Shown here: piece after piece, positions 11,756 to 54,130 of the stretch | Layout: every line of letters starts with the position of its first letter | Position numbering within the stretch: the stretch's first letter is position 1 | Source of the DNA: Ptiloglossa arizonensis | Lineage: Eukaryota > Arthropoda > Insecta > Hymenoptera > Colletidae | Length of the DNA: 64,000 bases | NCBI RefSeq assembly: GCF_051014685.1 | Contig: NC_135059.1 | Coordinates: forward strand, 930,001 to 994,000 | Direction of reading: 5' to 3' | Made by a program: the position numbers and the translations under genes | Notes under the pieces: model-generated | Databases searched by the model: none | Told to the model about the DNA's origin: nothing | Seen by the model: only the letters and a program-made list of their open reading frames with translations

Positions 11756-14700
11756 CTGAAATGGAAGAAAATTTAATATAATGAAATAATAATAACAGAA
11801 TCGAAACATGTCTTATTCTTACAAAGTAACAATATCTGCATTAGCTTCTTTTACAGCTATTGACAAAGGTTGTATACCACTTTCGTCTTTAATATGCTGA
11901 TCAGCACGATGCTTCAGAAGCAAACACACTTGGGCAGTATGACCTAAAAATTAAATTTAAGGAATGTGTTTATAATAAATTTGTACAGAATCGAATATTA
12001 TTATAAAAATAGAAGACAATGTCCACCTAATTCTGTGGCCAAATATAATGGTGTCTTCCCATCAGCATCCTGGCAATTAATACGTGCTCCATTTAGAATA
12101 AGATATTCACAAGACATCACGGAACCCTTTGTTTGAATAAGAAAGTAAATATTAAAGAAACTAAACCATATGAAGCTTTAATTTTTCTTACTTACGCTTA
12201 TAATTGCTTGGTGCAAAGCGTTACGACCTCTGTCATTAACATTTGACCACGACTTGTCAGCACCAGCCGCTAAAGCTGCACACATTACGGGAAGATTGTG
12301 TGCAGCTGCAGCTTTATAAAGTAGCATCTCAGGATGTAAATTTTCGATATCTTCTTCGTCTGTGAATTCTTCATCTTCACCGGCAGTTGAATCTTGATCC
12401 GAACTTAATTCTAAACTATTATCAATCGTTGGCTTTGGTAAATCACATCCAAACATTAATACGTCCGACTCTAACTTTTCTGAACATTTCTTCTCTGTTT
12501 CGACATCTTTATTTTCTAAGACATCTTTATCATCGGAAATCTCTGCATTTAAGGACACTTCACTTTTTAGCAGTATATTATTCTCTGAGTTACTCATGGA
12601 AATTGTATTGTCTTTCATTTCAGGAATACGAAGTTTACGTTCATTTTCAATGTTTGACTCCGTATTGCTATTATTGATTTTAGAATTACTTTCTTGCAAA
12701 TCACTTCGCGGTCGTGTTAATATCTTCCCATATAGGGTGGAATCATTCTTTAGATCTAAATTCATACTATCATCAGAGCTTAAGGAACTTCTTTCAATCT
12801 TCTTTGCTTTGTCGACAGAACTTAAACTTTCGATCGACGTATGTTTACTGTCATCCGAACTTGTAGAATGATGACCTTCTGTTACAGAAGATAATGTTGT
12901 TGTTTTGTTACGATTAGTGCTATCAATTTTGTCACAGCTTCGTGGTCTACGACGTAATTTACGAACACTCCATTTACGAAAATGCATTTTGTCACGACTC
13001 GTGTGTTGTCCTGATGAAATCATATTACTCAAAGGTCTCACAAATTTATGATCTACATATTTTGCTCTTATCCAAGTTTCACGTATGCTACTGTAGAGTA
13101 AATAAGTTCAATTAAATATTTAACCATGCATTTGCACATATTAGTTTCATATCAGGAAACAATTACTATCTAATTTTCTACTAATCTTTGTACTTCTTGT
13201 TACATACCCATTGCATTTTGGTGTAGCTCTAATGATATTGGGAGGAACTGGCAAAGCCTCATAAACATTATTTACTACAGTATTTCCAAGTTCTGCCATT
13301 ACTTTTAATATTTCTGGTTCCCAATCATCTAATGTAAGAGAGCGAACTTTGCTATAGTGAACACCTAAACTTCTGTGTACCCCAGAACATTCTAGATAAG
13401 AAAGATTTTTAATAAATTTTCAAATATTTTTAGTTTACAAAGTTATGAAAAAATGATTCACCTATACAAAGTGTGATTCCTAAGTTGATACTGGCCCACC
13501 TAGGATTAGCACCACCACAATCACAGCAAGTATCATTTCCAGAAATCTTCAGAATTTGCTCCCAAACTCTATGACCAAAAACAAATAATTATACTTTTAT
13601 TAGTACTGTTTTGTTCTTTCGGTTTTTTATTTAATGTAACATAAAGGAAGTACTTTTGTCTCACCTTGATTTAGGTTTTGATTGCTGCCTGCCTGACCCT
13701 CTAATATTTTGTGATTGTGATTCTCGTATACTAACAATAGTACCAGCACCCATACCTCTTTGAATTGCAGCACCAATCGCTTGCTGCATGGCAGTTACCC
13801 ATGCTAAATATGCTTCTTCGCTATCAGCTTGTAATATGTGACTCCTATAAATTATGCAATAAATATATCCAAATGTGTTTCACTGTAGTGAACTTATTTT
13901 GATACATACATTCACATGTATCCATTACTCTAGAAATATATTTTTATATTATTGTTGATTACTCACTTTGTAGGACTTAATACTTCAAAACAATTCCTTC
14001 TATCACAGTCAACCACTGGTTTTACAGTACAAAGACGAAGATCTTCCTCCATAATTGTATAATCATCATCACCAGTTCTTTTTCTGTATACCAATTGATG
14101 ATCTCTTAAACAAAACCATCTTCTGTTCCATGTTTTAAATGCATTACTAGTTCGTTTGAAGAGATAGCCTTCCATTTTAGGATTACCAGGTATTGGGGAA
14201 GGCTCTCTATTTGAAACATAAATGTGCCTATTTTCCATTTCCTTTTCAAGTTTGACAGAGTTGGATCTCATTTTAATTAAATTTTCACCAAGATCTTTTA
14301 AAAATGGATCCAAATCCTGGGCAAGATCGCTACCTTGATGATAGTAAGTAATACACGCATGCATGTAATTAAGTAGCGTGCCCAATATTTCGTGTCGCTT
14401 GCGTGCCTGTATCATTGTCAATGAATGAATATAGTCCAAAGCAGTGTGTTGGAAACATGATCGAGTAGCTGATAGAATATTAGAAGTTTCCTCATATTCT
14501 GCAGGCCTGGATTTTGAAACTTGTGAATTTCTATTTAAAGCTATATCTAAGTCAGCAGAAATTTTTTCAAAGTAATGACGAGATTCTTTTACCCTTTTGA
14601 TGTCACTGTTAAAATATTAGTAATATTACATAGACATTAATTGATAAATGATAAAATACATGCTCAAGGTGTTTAATCAATCTTACCTCTTAATAAATGA

Positions 14701-15947
14701 GTTAAGATCTTTAACTACAGTTCTAGATGCTTGATCTAATAAGATAGTATGAAATTTATTCATTTCTTGTAAAGCATGAATTAATTTATTTAGAAAGGCC
14801 ATTATCTCTGAATCATCATTAAAGTACAGAGATAATTCCCAAAGACTATTGGCAAATTGGCTATGAAAAAGAATACTTATTTAATTTGCAATCTTATTTA
14901 AATATACACATGCAGATGCAATTATAGATTGTATTCAAAAGTTGTATATTAAATACTTTAGTAAATTGAATACCAATATGTTTATAGATTAATTTATTAT
15001 ATATTTGAAAGTACAATAAATTAAAAATAATGCTTATTCTTTTACATTTATTTGTAATATAAGCAAATAAAAATTCCACGATTTCTGAATATAAAGAATG
15101 TTAAGCATATCAGTCTTCATTGTTTTAAACTGGGTACCACAAGCATGAGTCATTCCTAACAGAGCTGTAATTCATACATTTCCTGATTCCTCTCTACTGC
15201 GTGGAATTTCCCTCCTTCTTTCTATTATGAAGTATAATTTATTTACAGTGATTAATATTTTTACAATTATATACTCCATTGAATCAATTAAACATTTCTA
15301 TAGGTCTGTTAAACATTACTTTTAATTATGATGTAATTTCAATTGTAAATTTTTTTTATCAACCAATATAAATAAATGTATAGTTTATTATGTTTTATAC
15401 CATACCTTTGTTGCCCTATAAAAAGTTTGCCAGTATCAATCATTTGGCCACAGTTTTTTAACACCTATATAACATTTATTAATGCATTTTAATACACAAA
15501 CTGCATAAAGAATTTATCAAATGTGAACATAAGATTTGCACAATTTACAAATTCTGATTAAAGGTTTAAGAAATTATGATTATTTGACAATTAAAATTTT
15601 ATGCTTGTAATCTATTGCGGAATAATAATATAAATAGCACAACATTGGTATATAAATATAGTGCAAGTTATAACAATACCTTGTCTAACTTTTGTTCGAG
15701 TAAATCAACATTTGCTTCCACTTCCTCAATGCATAGTCTATAAAAAAAAAGTAACGGACATTTGTAAGTTTTTTCGACGCTTGATTCATAATTAACGTAA
15801 ATGCATTCAACAGCTTAGTCATATTAGCGTGTGCATCGGAATAGCACGAAAACTAAACAGTAGTTTTGAGAGCATAAGTTTAACCAATTCTCACCGAAAC
15901 TTTGGTGTGTCTCGCAAACATTCTTCAAATTCGATTAAAGGCTTCAT
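11587..15947 (-). CDS. CenB1A: ACAP-type Arf GTPase-activating protein (BAR-PH-ArfGAP-ankyrin)
   Basis: Complete gene of 12 coding exons (2739 nt, 912 residues plus stop) with GT-AG introns and consistent phases. Order of domains: BAR (about residues 1-230, starting MKPLIEFEECLRDTPKFR), PH (about 258-355, with MEGYLFKR and KTWNRRWF), ArfGAP zinc finger (about 400-510, CX2CX16CX2C followed by SGVHRSLGVH with the arginine-finger region), a long Ser/Asp-rich linker (about 530-735) and ankyrin repeats (about 735-860). Vertebrate ACAPs are about 740-830 residues; this one is longer because of the linker. The family stimulates GTP hydrolysis on Arf GTPases (chiefly Arf6) at endosomal and plasma membranes, with BAR and PH domains sensing curvature and phosphoinositides. 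Start chosen at the ATG that aligns with family N termini. The symbol is that of the Drosophila orthologue, assigned by recognition only. Confidence 0.95.
11823..11943 (-). CDS. CenB1A: ACAP coding exon 11 (ankyrin)
   Basis: Acceptor TTTAG|GTCATA, donor CTTT|GTAAGA. Encodes the next ankyrin repeat (HTAQVCLLLKHRADQHIKDE). Confidence 0.92.
12027..12126 (-). CDS. CenB1A: ACAP coding exon 10 (ankyrin)
   Basis: Acceptor CAAAG|GGTTCC, donor TTAG|GTGGAC. Encodes an ankyrin repeat with DADGKTPLYLATELG. Confidence 0.92.
12196..13090 (-). CDS. CenB1A: ACAP coding exon 9 (ArfGAP end, linker, first ankyrin)
   Basis: Acceptor TACAG|TAGCAT, donor AAGC|GTAAGT. This 895-nt exon encodes the end of the ArfGAP domain (ETWIRAKYVDHKFVRPL), an acidic and Ser-rich linker of about 200 residues, and the first ankyrin repeat (MLLYKAAAAHNLPVMCAALA). 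The linker is poorly conserved in character and accounts for the extra length of the protein. Confidence 0.93.
13208..13391 (-). CDS. CenB1A: ACAP coding exon 8 (ArfGAP)
   Basis: Acceptor CTAG|AATGTT, donor ATGG|GTATGT. Encodes CSGVHRSLGVHYSKVRSL, the core with the catalytic arginine region, and the following helices. Confidence 0.95.
13462..13568 (-). CDS. CenB1A: ACAP coding exon 7 (ArfGAP zinc finger)
   Basis: Acceptor CATAG|AGTTTG, donor ATAG|GTGAAT. Encodes the first three zinc-binding cysteines of the ArfGAP domain (TCCDCGGANPRWASINLG then C); the fourth falls after the intron. Confidence 0.95.
13665..13844 (-). CDS. CenB1A: ACAP coding exon 6 (PH end)
   Basis: Acceptor TATAG|GAGTCA, donor CAAG|GTGAGA. 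Encodes the C-terminal PH helix (EEAYLAWVTAMQQAI) and a basic linker. Confidence 0.92.
13967..14605 (-). CDS. CenB1A: ACAP coding exon 5 (BAR end and PH start)
   Basis: Acceptor AACAG|TGACAT, donor ACAAA|GTGAGT. Encodes the last BAR helices and most of the PH domain, with MEGYLFKRTSNAFKTWNRRW and EDLRLCTVKPV. Confidence 0.95.
14687..14860 (-). CDS. CenB1A: ACAP coding exon 4 (BAR)
   Basis: Acceptor ATAG|CCAATT, donor AGAG|GTAAGA. Encodes BAR helices including FHTILLDQASRTV, a region well conserved in the family. Confidence 0.92.
15406..15464 (-). CDS. CenB1A: ACAP coding exon 3 (BAR)
   Basis: Acceptor TATAG|GTGTTA, donor AAAG|GTATGG. Encodes VLKNCGQMIDTGKLFIGQQ; the MIDTGK motif is typical of ACAPs. 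Confidence 0.9.
15680..15737 (-). CDS. CenB1A: ACAP coding exon 2 (BAR)
   Basis: Acceptor TATAG|ACTATG, donor CAAG|GTATTG. Encodes the helix CIEEVEANVDLLEQKLDK of the BAR domain. Confidence 0.9.
15895..15947 (-). CDS. CenB1A: ACAP coding exon 1
   Basis: Starts at ATG (15947-15945) and encodes MKPLIEFEECLRDTPKFR, the usual start of the ACAP BAR domain. The donor is CG|GTGAGA and the exon ends in phase 2. Confidence 0.9.
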
Positions 15948-16738
15948 TTTGTACTATTCGTTGCGTAGAATTTTCAAGCGCAGTATCGTCCGACGAACTG
16001 CAATCTTGAAATTTTTCCGTTCACTATTTCCCATCAAACGGCACGATCATTTGGAAAGACTATTAACATAAACCGTTCGCATTCGCGGAGAACAACACAC
16101 ATTCCCCTCTCTTCTGTCAAACGGATATAACACGTTGAAGTTATTCGCGATTCAACACGGTGTTCCCAGTGTCGGCAACGTCTACATAACGTTGGTATGT
16201 GAAAGCTTTACAAAGAACTTATTGATTCTCGCAAATACATTTCGGTTCAAGTCTTTTCTTTTAATGATGCTTTTGTATGATGCTCTATTGTTGTACCCTG
16301 TTACGTTTTCCTTTGCGAAGTTGTAAATTGTTCCCTCGTAAAAGTTCTATTTCGTTCTCGTGGTAGAACTTATACTATCGTATTTACACACTTGCGTGCA
16401 TCTGAAGGTATATTCAGTAGAAAAAGCTATTTCGTATTTGTAATCATCGAATAAAGTAAGTTTTAATTACATAATAGTAAATTTGTGCATCAGACTGCTT
16501 TTTCTAATTATTAAATACTTGTCTGTCTTCTGATATTTATGTTTGATTGAAGAGTATACACCGGATAGTCATTTTCTAACTTTTCCAATATTTATTCAAT
16601 TTATTTGTACATACGAATAAATTGTTTCATTAAGTATTGTTTTCTTTTTACTACAGACTTCTCCGCTTATTCTTTAGATAAGGAGAGGATATAGTTCTTT
16701 TTTTTTTTATTGGTTAATGTTTCTTCAATAGGTTCAAA
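15948..16738. promoter_or_regulatory. Divergent intergenic region between ACAP and CSN7
   Basis: The two start codons are 791 bp apart and point away from each other, so promoters for both genes must lie here. CSN7 appears to have an intron in its 5' UTR: TCAATAG|GTTCAAAATG places an acceptor at 16730-16731, and AAA|GTAAGT at 16456 is a candidate donor. That would put both transcription starts within about 500 bp. No TATA box could be assigned with confidence. Confidence 0.6.
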
Positions 16739-17386
16739 ATGACTGGTGGAACTACCACTGAAAAGTCAGCTAGTAATCCTTTAGAACAGTTTGTGTTGCT
16801 TGCAAAAACTGCTAAAGGAGCTGCTGCATTGGAACTCATAAGACAAGCTGTAGAAACACCGGGTGTTAATGTCTTCGGGGAATTATTAGACATGCCCAAT
16901 ATTAAAGAGCTAGAAAATGGACCTTATGTTCAATATTGGAATACCTTGAACTTATTTGCATATGGGACATACAAAGAATATTTGGGAAATAAAGACAAGG
17001 TTTTGGAATTAACTTCTACTCAAAAGAAAAAACTTCAACATTTAACGATCGTAACACTCGCTACAAAATCCAGATGTATACCATATTCTATACTCTTGGA
17101 GGAACTAGATATAAAGAATGTTAGAGATTTAGAGGACTTAATAATCGAAGCTATTTACGCGGATATAATACATGGCAAACTAGATCAAAAGAATTCACAG
17201 TTAGAAGTAGATTATGCTGGCTTAGGACGTGACGTTAGACCTGGTGATACTGGTGTGGTAGCCGAAACATTAGCTGCTTGGGGTCAAGCTTGTGATACTG
17301 TGTTAGCGTGTATTGAAAAACAAGTTACAAGAGCCAACGTTGAAAAACAGAAAGCCAGTTACCACAAAGAAAAAATACAGTTAGAT
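16739..17386 (+). CDS. CSN7: CSN7 coding exon 1 (PCI region)
   Basis: 216 codons from ATG to the donor AGAT|GTAAGT. Covers the N-terminal helices and most of the PCI winged-helix region, including YVQYWNTLNLFAYGTYKEYL and DVRPGDTGVVAETLAAWG. Confidence 0.97.
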
Positions 17387-17655
17387 GTAAGTTTCTTATG
17401 GATAGATAATAATAATGAAACATAATGTTTTTTTGTTATGGATCTTTAAATTCTTTTTAGATTGCTAATATAAAGAAGTTGCTTGCTGTACAAGTAGGAG
17501 GTGGAGGTGTACAGGAGGCTGATATGGCTGGAGGTAGTTCAGGAGCAGGGGGAAGCGAATCTGGTAGAGAAGCATTATCGGTTCCACCGGATCCAAAGAA
17601 GAAACAACAAAAGGTCAAAGGTAGTAGAGGCAGTGGTAAGTTCTGGAAGACATAA
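16739..17655 (+). CDS. CSN7: COP9 signalosome complex subunit 7
   Basis: Two coding exons (16739-17386 and 17461-17655) give 280 residues. The N-terminal two thirds is the PCI region of CSN7 (NPLEQFVLLAKTAKGAAALE, then VFGELLDMPNIKEL). A short variable segment follows, rich in Gly and Ser. The basic tail KVKGSRGSGKFWKT resembles the end of animal CSN7 proteins. CSN7 is a scaffold subunit of the COP9 signalosome, which removes NEDD8 from cullins in nucleus and cytoplasm. Start chosen at the ATG just after the 5' UTR acceptor; length fits the family (about 260-280). The in-frame GTAAGT at 17637 could act as a donor, but reading on gives a tail like that of homologues, so I end at TAA. Confidence 0.97.
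17461..17655 (+). CDS. CSN7: CSN7 coding exon 2 (C terminus)
   Basis: Acceptor TTTTTAG|ATTGCT; 64 codons and stop TAA at 17653-17655. Encodes the end of the C-terminal helix (IANIKKLLAVQ), a Gly/Ser-rich segment and a Lys-rich tail. Confidence 0.94.
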   Translation: MANIKKLLAVQVGGGGVQEADMAGGSSGAGGSESGREALSVPPDPKKKQQKVKGSRGSGKFWKT

Positions 17656-19082
17656 ATTCAGTTATCTTTAATCGCGTGAAATATATCCCAGTGACAACAG
17701 GATTGTAGTATTCTTCTCGTAATTCGTATCCATGAATTTTTCAAAATTTGTACAATCCTGCATTAATGTAAACTGTGGCAAACGATGGTTAACACGACTG
17801 AGGAGCGCTATTGCGAACGAAGAGAAATTTATTGCCATGCTTCGGCATATCATACAAATTCTAAAGGGATTGAACACTTATTTTGAAACAGGAGAATCTT
17901 GTAAATACAGTTAAAGTACTACACAGAGTTATAAATCGCTGTTATCTTTAATTATTTAATAATAATTTTTGTTTACACAAGAATTTTGTTACATAAAGTT
18001 TATAAATTTTTCTATATGGTGTCACTTGTGTTGTGCATTAGAGTAAAATGAAAGAAAGTGGGAGAGGGTAATATATAAACGAATTTATTAATTACATTCT
18101 ATTTAAGATACAACAGGAGTTAACAAATGCATGAAAATATTAAGATAGTTTAGACCTATAGAGAGAAGAATGGAAATTTAGAAAATGCATTTGTGCATTA
18201 TATTTGGCCTTATGTTTCAAGTGGGTATTATCATTGGATTTAATATTTTACAATGACAACTTATAAAGTGAGATATATTTTTATTTAGAGAATTTACATT
18301 AGAAAGTTACCATTTGTTACTGTGAAACAGTGTACGAATTTTTGAGCATGAAGTAGTAGATTTCTTACATTACATTGCACTCTAAAACTAGCCGAGCTTA
18401 TGAAAATTACAAAGAGACACATTCAAGTTTATCAAGTAAATTTGTGCAAAAGTGAGCTCATTAAACTTGAATGTCGAGTATTTATTTATTGTCAGCGGTT
18501 CAAACCAGATAGATGTGAAAGTGAAAACTGTACTACGAAAACAACAAACATATTGTGATTATCTTCACATCGAGAATTCAGAAACAATGAACATTTTTCT
18601 TAAGGGATGAAACAAGGAGAAAAATACTTTTATAGATAAGCTTCCGAATTTTGTAATATAGCATGTACGAGAGTTTTTAGTCAAACCAAAGATTTTATAC
18701 ATTGTGTTGTAAGGTGTAAATAATTATAGGCAGGTTTGATAACTATTGCAATGGATTGCGTATTTATCATTCTATCCGTGCCTATATATTACCATCATTA
18801 TCTTGGATGATGGTAGATTCAGTGTGATGAGTTGCTTACATGTGTCTTAAGCAGTATTGATCTTTTCTACTATTTGCGTTAACTTCGTATTATTTTCTTT
18901 TACTAAAACCGATTTATAGTTATGGGATGGTTTAGTGATAAAACGAAGCGTAACTAGTCGGATTGACTATTGTTAACAAAAGGAAGGCTGTATGTTTAGG
19001 AGAATGTAACGGTATACGAATGACACGTTGTTTAGTGAACAAGAATGTCAGTCGAATTTCAAAGCGTTGTAATTGCTAATGG

Positions 19083-19088
19083 AATAAA
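19083..19088 (+). terminator. Candidate CSN7 poly-A signal
   Basis: AATAAA in GGAATAAAAAG, followed by a T-rich stretch (TTTTTCTCTTTCTC). It is the first clear AATAAA downstream of the CSN7 stop and would imply a 3' UTR of about 1.4 kb. An alternative signal with another hexamer could be used earlier. Confidence 0.35.
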
Positions 19089-22000
19089 AAGATAATTTAT
19101 TTTAGCGAGGTTTTTCTCTTTCTCTGCACCCTTCAACGCCTCTCCTTTGCGTCTGTGAAGCGGGCCAACACAACACTTAAATTGAATTAGGCTTATAGTT
19201 TCTCTTCTTTCTTACACTTGTTAGTATAGGATACGATAGTAACAGTCTAGCGATACTAGCTCCCATTCGATTCGTTGAAATTCATCGTTGTCATCGTCAT
19301 TTGTAGCCAATAATTTTCTGAACGATAGTTTCTGTTTTTGCGTGATAAATGTTCCGGAATTTGCGTCAAAGTTTATAGAACGCGCAACCGAGATCTACGT
19401 TTAATGGTAGTACTTAATTTTTCGTGTTTTGTCTGTTCTAACAATGTGTGTTGAGGTACAAGTCACAAATGATACGCCTAATCGGGATTTTCAGGATCTA
19501 CTAATCCGGTAAAGCACCATGAACTGAGCGATGAGCCAAATTGAGAAGTTCTGCTTAGGTGAAGTTTCGTGGCATATCACCAACTCGATCGGATGATTCT
19601 GTCTCTCTGTCTGTCTATCTACGGTACTGACGAGCAACGCATCGTCTTCTCTGTAATTTTTGTACTTTTTGAGAAATAAAACACATCCTGAAACTATCTT
19701 ATACTTATTGTACAAGATGTACCTCGTGCGCGTTAAGAAAAAGAGAAACAAATAAAACGATATTAAGCAAGGTGTCTTCCTTTTCTCCGTTCAGTAAAGT
19801 TTGGTAACATGTATTCAAATTGATTAATAATTATGACTGCTAAACAACTAATAAATCAATTATCATTGCCAGCCAGAAGTAATTACAGTGAATATGATCA
19901 TTGAACATGATTAAATTATTAATCGTAGATTACGAAATGATTACACTTTTGATTGTGATTGATTTAATAACTCAATGTTTACAAATACAACATATTTTTG
20001 TCAGCAAATGTATATATTTATCAATTAATTAAACCAGTTAAATGAATTTGACTCATTAGTTGATTTTAACATCAATCGTTGAATGTAGAAGTAGAATGTA
20101 CTTTCAGTAAATTTAGGTTGCGATCATTTCTCGTTGCTGCGAGAACAATTTTAGCGGGAACTGTGTTGGAGTATAGTGAGGATAGCACACTCTCGGCATA
20201 CTTGAGCGATTGATTTTAATCAGATTGTAAATAAATACAAAGTAATTATTCATTTTATCATTGAAAATTACCGATAAACGGTTGTAAATTCTAAATATAG
20301 TTCATTATTAGTAATTAATCTCAGTGACGATCAATTGATCGTTTTAACACAATTTTGTTACAATTGTTGAAATGCAAAGGAAACAACAACATTATGGATG
20401 AATAATTTCATAATTGCTTTTATTTTTCCTTTTTTTTTTTTGTTCGCTTTAACGGATACATCGTACTGTAATACCACTTAAACTCGTGTTCCTATCTTAG
20501 CGTCCGTACGTATTTAAAATATGCTTATAGACCGTAACAGTTTGATCGTAATTAGTGTTCGTGACATTGTCATTGCATTGCATTTTCAGAATTTATCGCC
20601 GCGTTGTTTGCATTTTCGATTCGAAGTCTTATTCTTATCGAACGTTACGACTAAATTGGTTCCGTATGAACTAACATTTTTGTTTCATGCTTCGCGGTAT
20701 ATACGCGTCTATATGTACAATGGTAAGTTTAATGTATACATACATCTTAACTCAAATGTTCCATGCGAAAACAGTGAAATATAGTTGCTTTTGTGTTGTT
20801 ACGCTTGGGCAAAATATCACTTTTAAACGAACCTATTGGCTGTTAATTTTTAAGTATTTTCTAAAGTTTCACAAATTTGGATTTTACATTGGTTCTAATA
20901 TAATATAAAAGTGTGAGGTTCTAATATAAAAGATACCTATGAGACAAACAATGGATACTGGGCTCATTTGTACCCAAAGTCTGGTGAAAAGATTCTTTGT
21001 CGGTCCTATAAAAATTCAAAAAGTTCAAGTCCATTCACACACGTATATAAACGTAATTGTTCGAAGTAATAATCGAGACGACATACGATATATTTAATTC
21101 TGCTCAACTATTACTATAGGAAAACAATTTCTACGTACGGGTTAGAGTGGATATGTTTATCGCAGATTTACACGTTTAGTCGTGATCCCACGAAAAGAGT
21201 TTACAATTCTTGACACCCGTATGTATACCAAATTCTACAGAATCAATTTTCGTCGTCTTTCGTTCTTTTTTCACATGGAAAGACCAAGCGTTAACATTAC
21301 GTTACAATTAGAGCGACTAGGTCTTACGAGAAAACATTCGAATACGCATCAAGTGCGTTCTTCAATTCTACGTGTAGCAATTCCTATAGTCTGCAGAGAG
21401 GATTGAAAAAGAAGAGAAAGATTGCTAAGTTCATATAGTCGCATCTCGAAAATTTCGAGCGAGTCGTTAATAGATACGAGTATTTAACTTTCGTTTTGAA
21501 CTCACTTATGTCTTATAGTAATATTTTTAAGTAATAACTTTAAGTAATATTTACAGAGAAAAGTTTCTGTACAGAAGATCCGACAGATGTATTTTCATCG
21601 TGCATCGAACAACTATCGCTTCTGTTCTTCCTCTCTTCTTCTTTTTTCTTTTTTCTTTTTCCTTTTTTCTTTTTATACAAAACTTACAGTCATCGGTAGA
21701 AGGTCGCCTCGTTTCGACGCAATTATTTGTATTTGGCAACGATCTGGCTACGGAAATTTCAAGTTTTCATAGGACTACGAGTTCGACTGTCGTTGATATT
21801 TACAATCAATTTGGTTAACTATAAATGACTTGCGTTAATGTGCACAGTGAAAATGGTCGTGTATGTACAAAAGAGATTTACGCAACTTTATGTCGTGATT
21901 ACTACATGCATTATGCTATGATCACAGAAGAAATCAGAGCAATTCTTAAAATGCGACTTAACGATTAATTACAATCGATGATATTGTGGCGCCAACTTGA

Positions 22001-22141
22001 CATTCAGTGCAATTTTGTATATTTAGCGCCGTTATGGTCTCGTGTATTTACCCCTGCAAACCGTCAAGTATTCTCAATTCATTGTCTAATATTTTTTTCG
22101 ATACATTAAACGCTCTTTAGATGCAATTTTCGATAATTAAA

Positions 22142-22147
22142 TTTATT
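22142..22147 (-). terminator. Candidate mGluR poly-A signal
   Basis: Reads AATAAA on the minus strand about 330 bases downstream of the mGluR stop codon. Position is plausible but not decisive. Confidence 0.35.
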
Positions 22148-22478
22148 GATTATTTTCGTAATTAAATTTTATCATCGATGCACCGTATATACACGAGACA
22201 AATTCCTCTAAATACACGATGGTACGTGACACACGGTAGCACGATTTACACGATTTTCGTCTTAAATTTTTCCGTTGAGCTTAAACATCGTTCAAAGCGC
22301 AACTTTAAGAACAATTAACGTATAGTTTCTTTTTTATCAACACCTCGATGTATGTTCAGTCGTATTTACAAAATATCGAAAGGTAATTTTTTTTTACGTC
22401 TCTTTAAACTACCACGGGTTTCTTCGAAATTGGTTTTAAATTCGCGGTCAAAATGGCAGACTCTATGGAAGCTTTCTG

Positions 22479-52403
<29,925 letters not shown>

Positions 52404-54130
52404 CTGAAAGCAGAGCAGAACTTTCCGGGTTTTCGTCTTCGAAGCTCTCGCTGAGTCGCGCGAAACTATCAACTGTCATAGATCTTACTATTCCGACTGT
52501 TAATATGACGCGCGCCAAATCTCGAGAGAAAGCTCGCGTACAATTTTCCACTTAGCGGGCCATTAAAAATCAATTGTTCGCAAACGTGTCTCTGTTTATA
52601 CCGATTCTTCTAATTCGATCGTGATGTATTTTTCTATAACGTCAGGGATCAATTCTCGGCGTAATAAAGTATCGAAACAAATATGCCTCGCGAATTCACG
52701 AATCTCGGTACGAATTGAATTAATCAACGTAACTGATTGAAAAAGCATCATTTATTCGAAACGTTAAGAAAGTATAAAGTTTACAATTATTTTTTGCAAA
52801 AAGCGAATGTTGATAAATTTTTTTCAATATTTTTTCGAAACACGATTACTTGAAACACTCGTTTCGATCGTACAATTAATATTTAAATTTAAAATTTCTT
52901 AGAATCCGTATACACTTATTTGGTAATGTTTCTATATTGTTCCAACGTAAGTTAAATTTTCAAATCTTTCGATACTTTCAATCGCTGTCAAATACGTCCC
53001 TTGCAATTTTTGTTCAATAGTTCCCCATTGTGTTCAAGACAGGCAATCTTGACGGTCATTAGAAAACAATTACTTTGTGACGCCTGACGAGTTTCGCTTC
53101 GTCATTTCGCGAATCAAAATATAGAACATACGCGAGCTGCTACAGCAGTTAACCATCCATGACTTAAATTAGTTTTGGCACCTGGAAAAAATAATGTAAC
53201 AAAATATTGACAAATATTGATAACGGAATGTGAATTAAAAGGTGAATTTTAATAAAAACAATCTGTGAATCGTACTTGTGAGAAGATGAAATTAGGCTTC
53301 AAAAATATGGGCACTAGTGTATGTTACTTCGGAGTTACGCGGGAAACGTCAGTCACCTATGGTGGTCACACGATAGGCAGGGTTACGAAGACATATCAAA
53401 CAATTGCTTTTTACAATTTAGTAATAGTTTAACGTTATCGATCATAAAGTTATCGTTAATACAGGCAATGTCTACTAACACCATTTTTTCTCATCCACCA
53501 CACCTTCTTTCATTAGAAAAGTACTTTTTACTGGCTTTGCAGGAGGCAGAGCAACATTATCTCGGTGAAATATGAATCTTCCCTCAGGAATTTACCTAGT
53601 ACACTTTTCTATCTGCTCGTGAACTCATTCGTCTCTTTATAAACTTTAATGCAGTTTCCCATGACTTCCAATTCCAACCTGTTCTATCGTTTCTCCACCA
53701 TTTATTGTGTCCAAAAATTCTTCTTGTCCGCGTGTGTTATGTAAATTCTTCTTAGCCACGGTTTCGGTCGGTAGGATTTCTTAAATTAAATTTCTTTTCG
53801 TTCGTAAAATACACATTTCTCAATTTCTTCCGGTTAACCCTTCAGCGACCGGAGTTACAGAACGAAAACTGTCCTACGTGGCCTGGCGTGAATGGCCCGT
53901 CTTAAAAACGATGCAACGTGCGATAAATTTCGCGGCATCTATACGACAGCTCAACCTCACCCTTTTCACAACGTATCTCGAGTCTTTTTGCCTTATTTTG
54001 TACAAACTACGCAACGTCTTCGCAGATTCGATTTTTTCTCCTCCGCTGTAATTTTTCGCACAAAATGTCCTTCCGTTGAACGAAATATTATATCGGCGTG
54101 AATTTCTGTTCCTTGCCTGGTACTTATAAC

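Larger units (their letters stand above)
17656..22478. other. Non-coding region between convergent CSN7 and mGluR
   Basis: No supported gene. The two flanking genes converge, so both 3' UTRs should lie here. Candidate poly-A signals are AATAAA at about 19083 (plus strand, for CSN7) and the reverse complement at 22142-22147 (minus strand, for mGluR). A polypyrimidine tract lies at 21633-21676 and a poly-T run near 20428. Short open frames show no recognisable domain. Confidence 0.55.

Noticed and set aside
17632..17640. Alternative donor GTAAGT at the end of CSN7
   Set aside because: Reading through gives a tail (SGKFWKT) that resembles animal CSN7 ends, and no downstream exon is evident.
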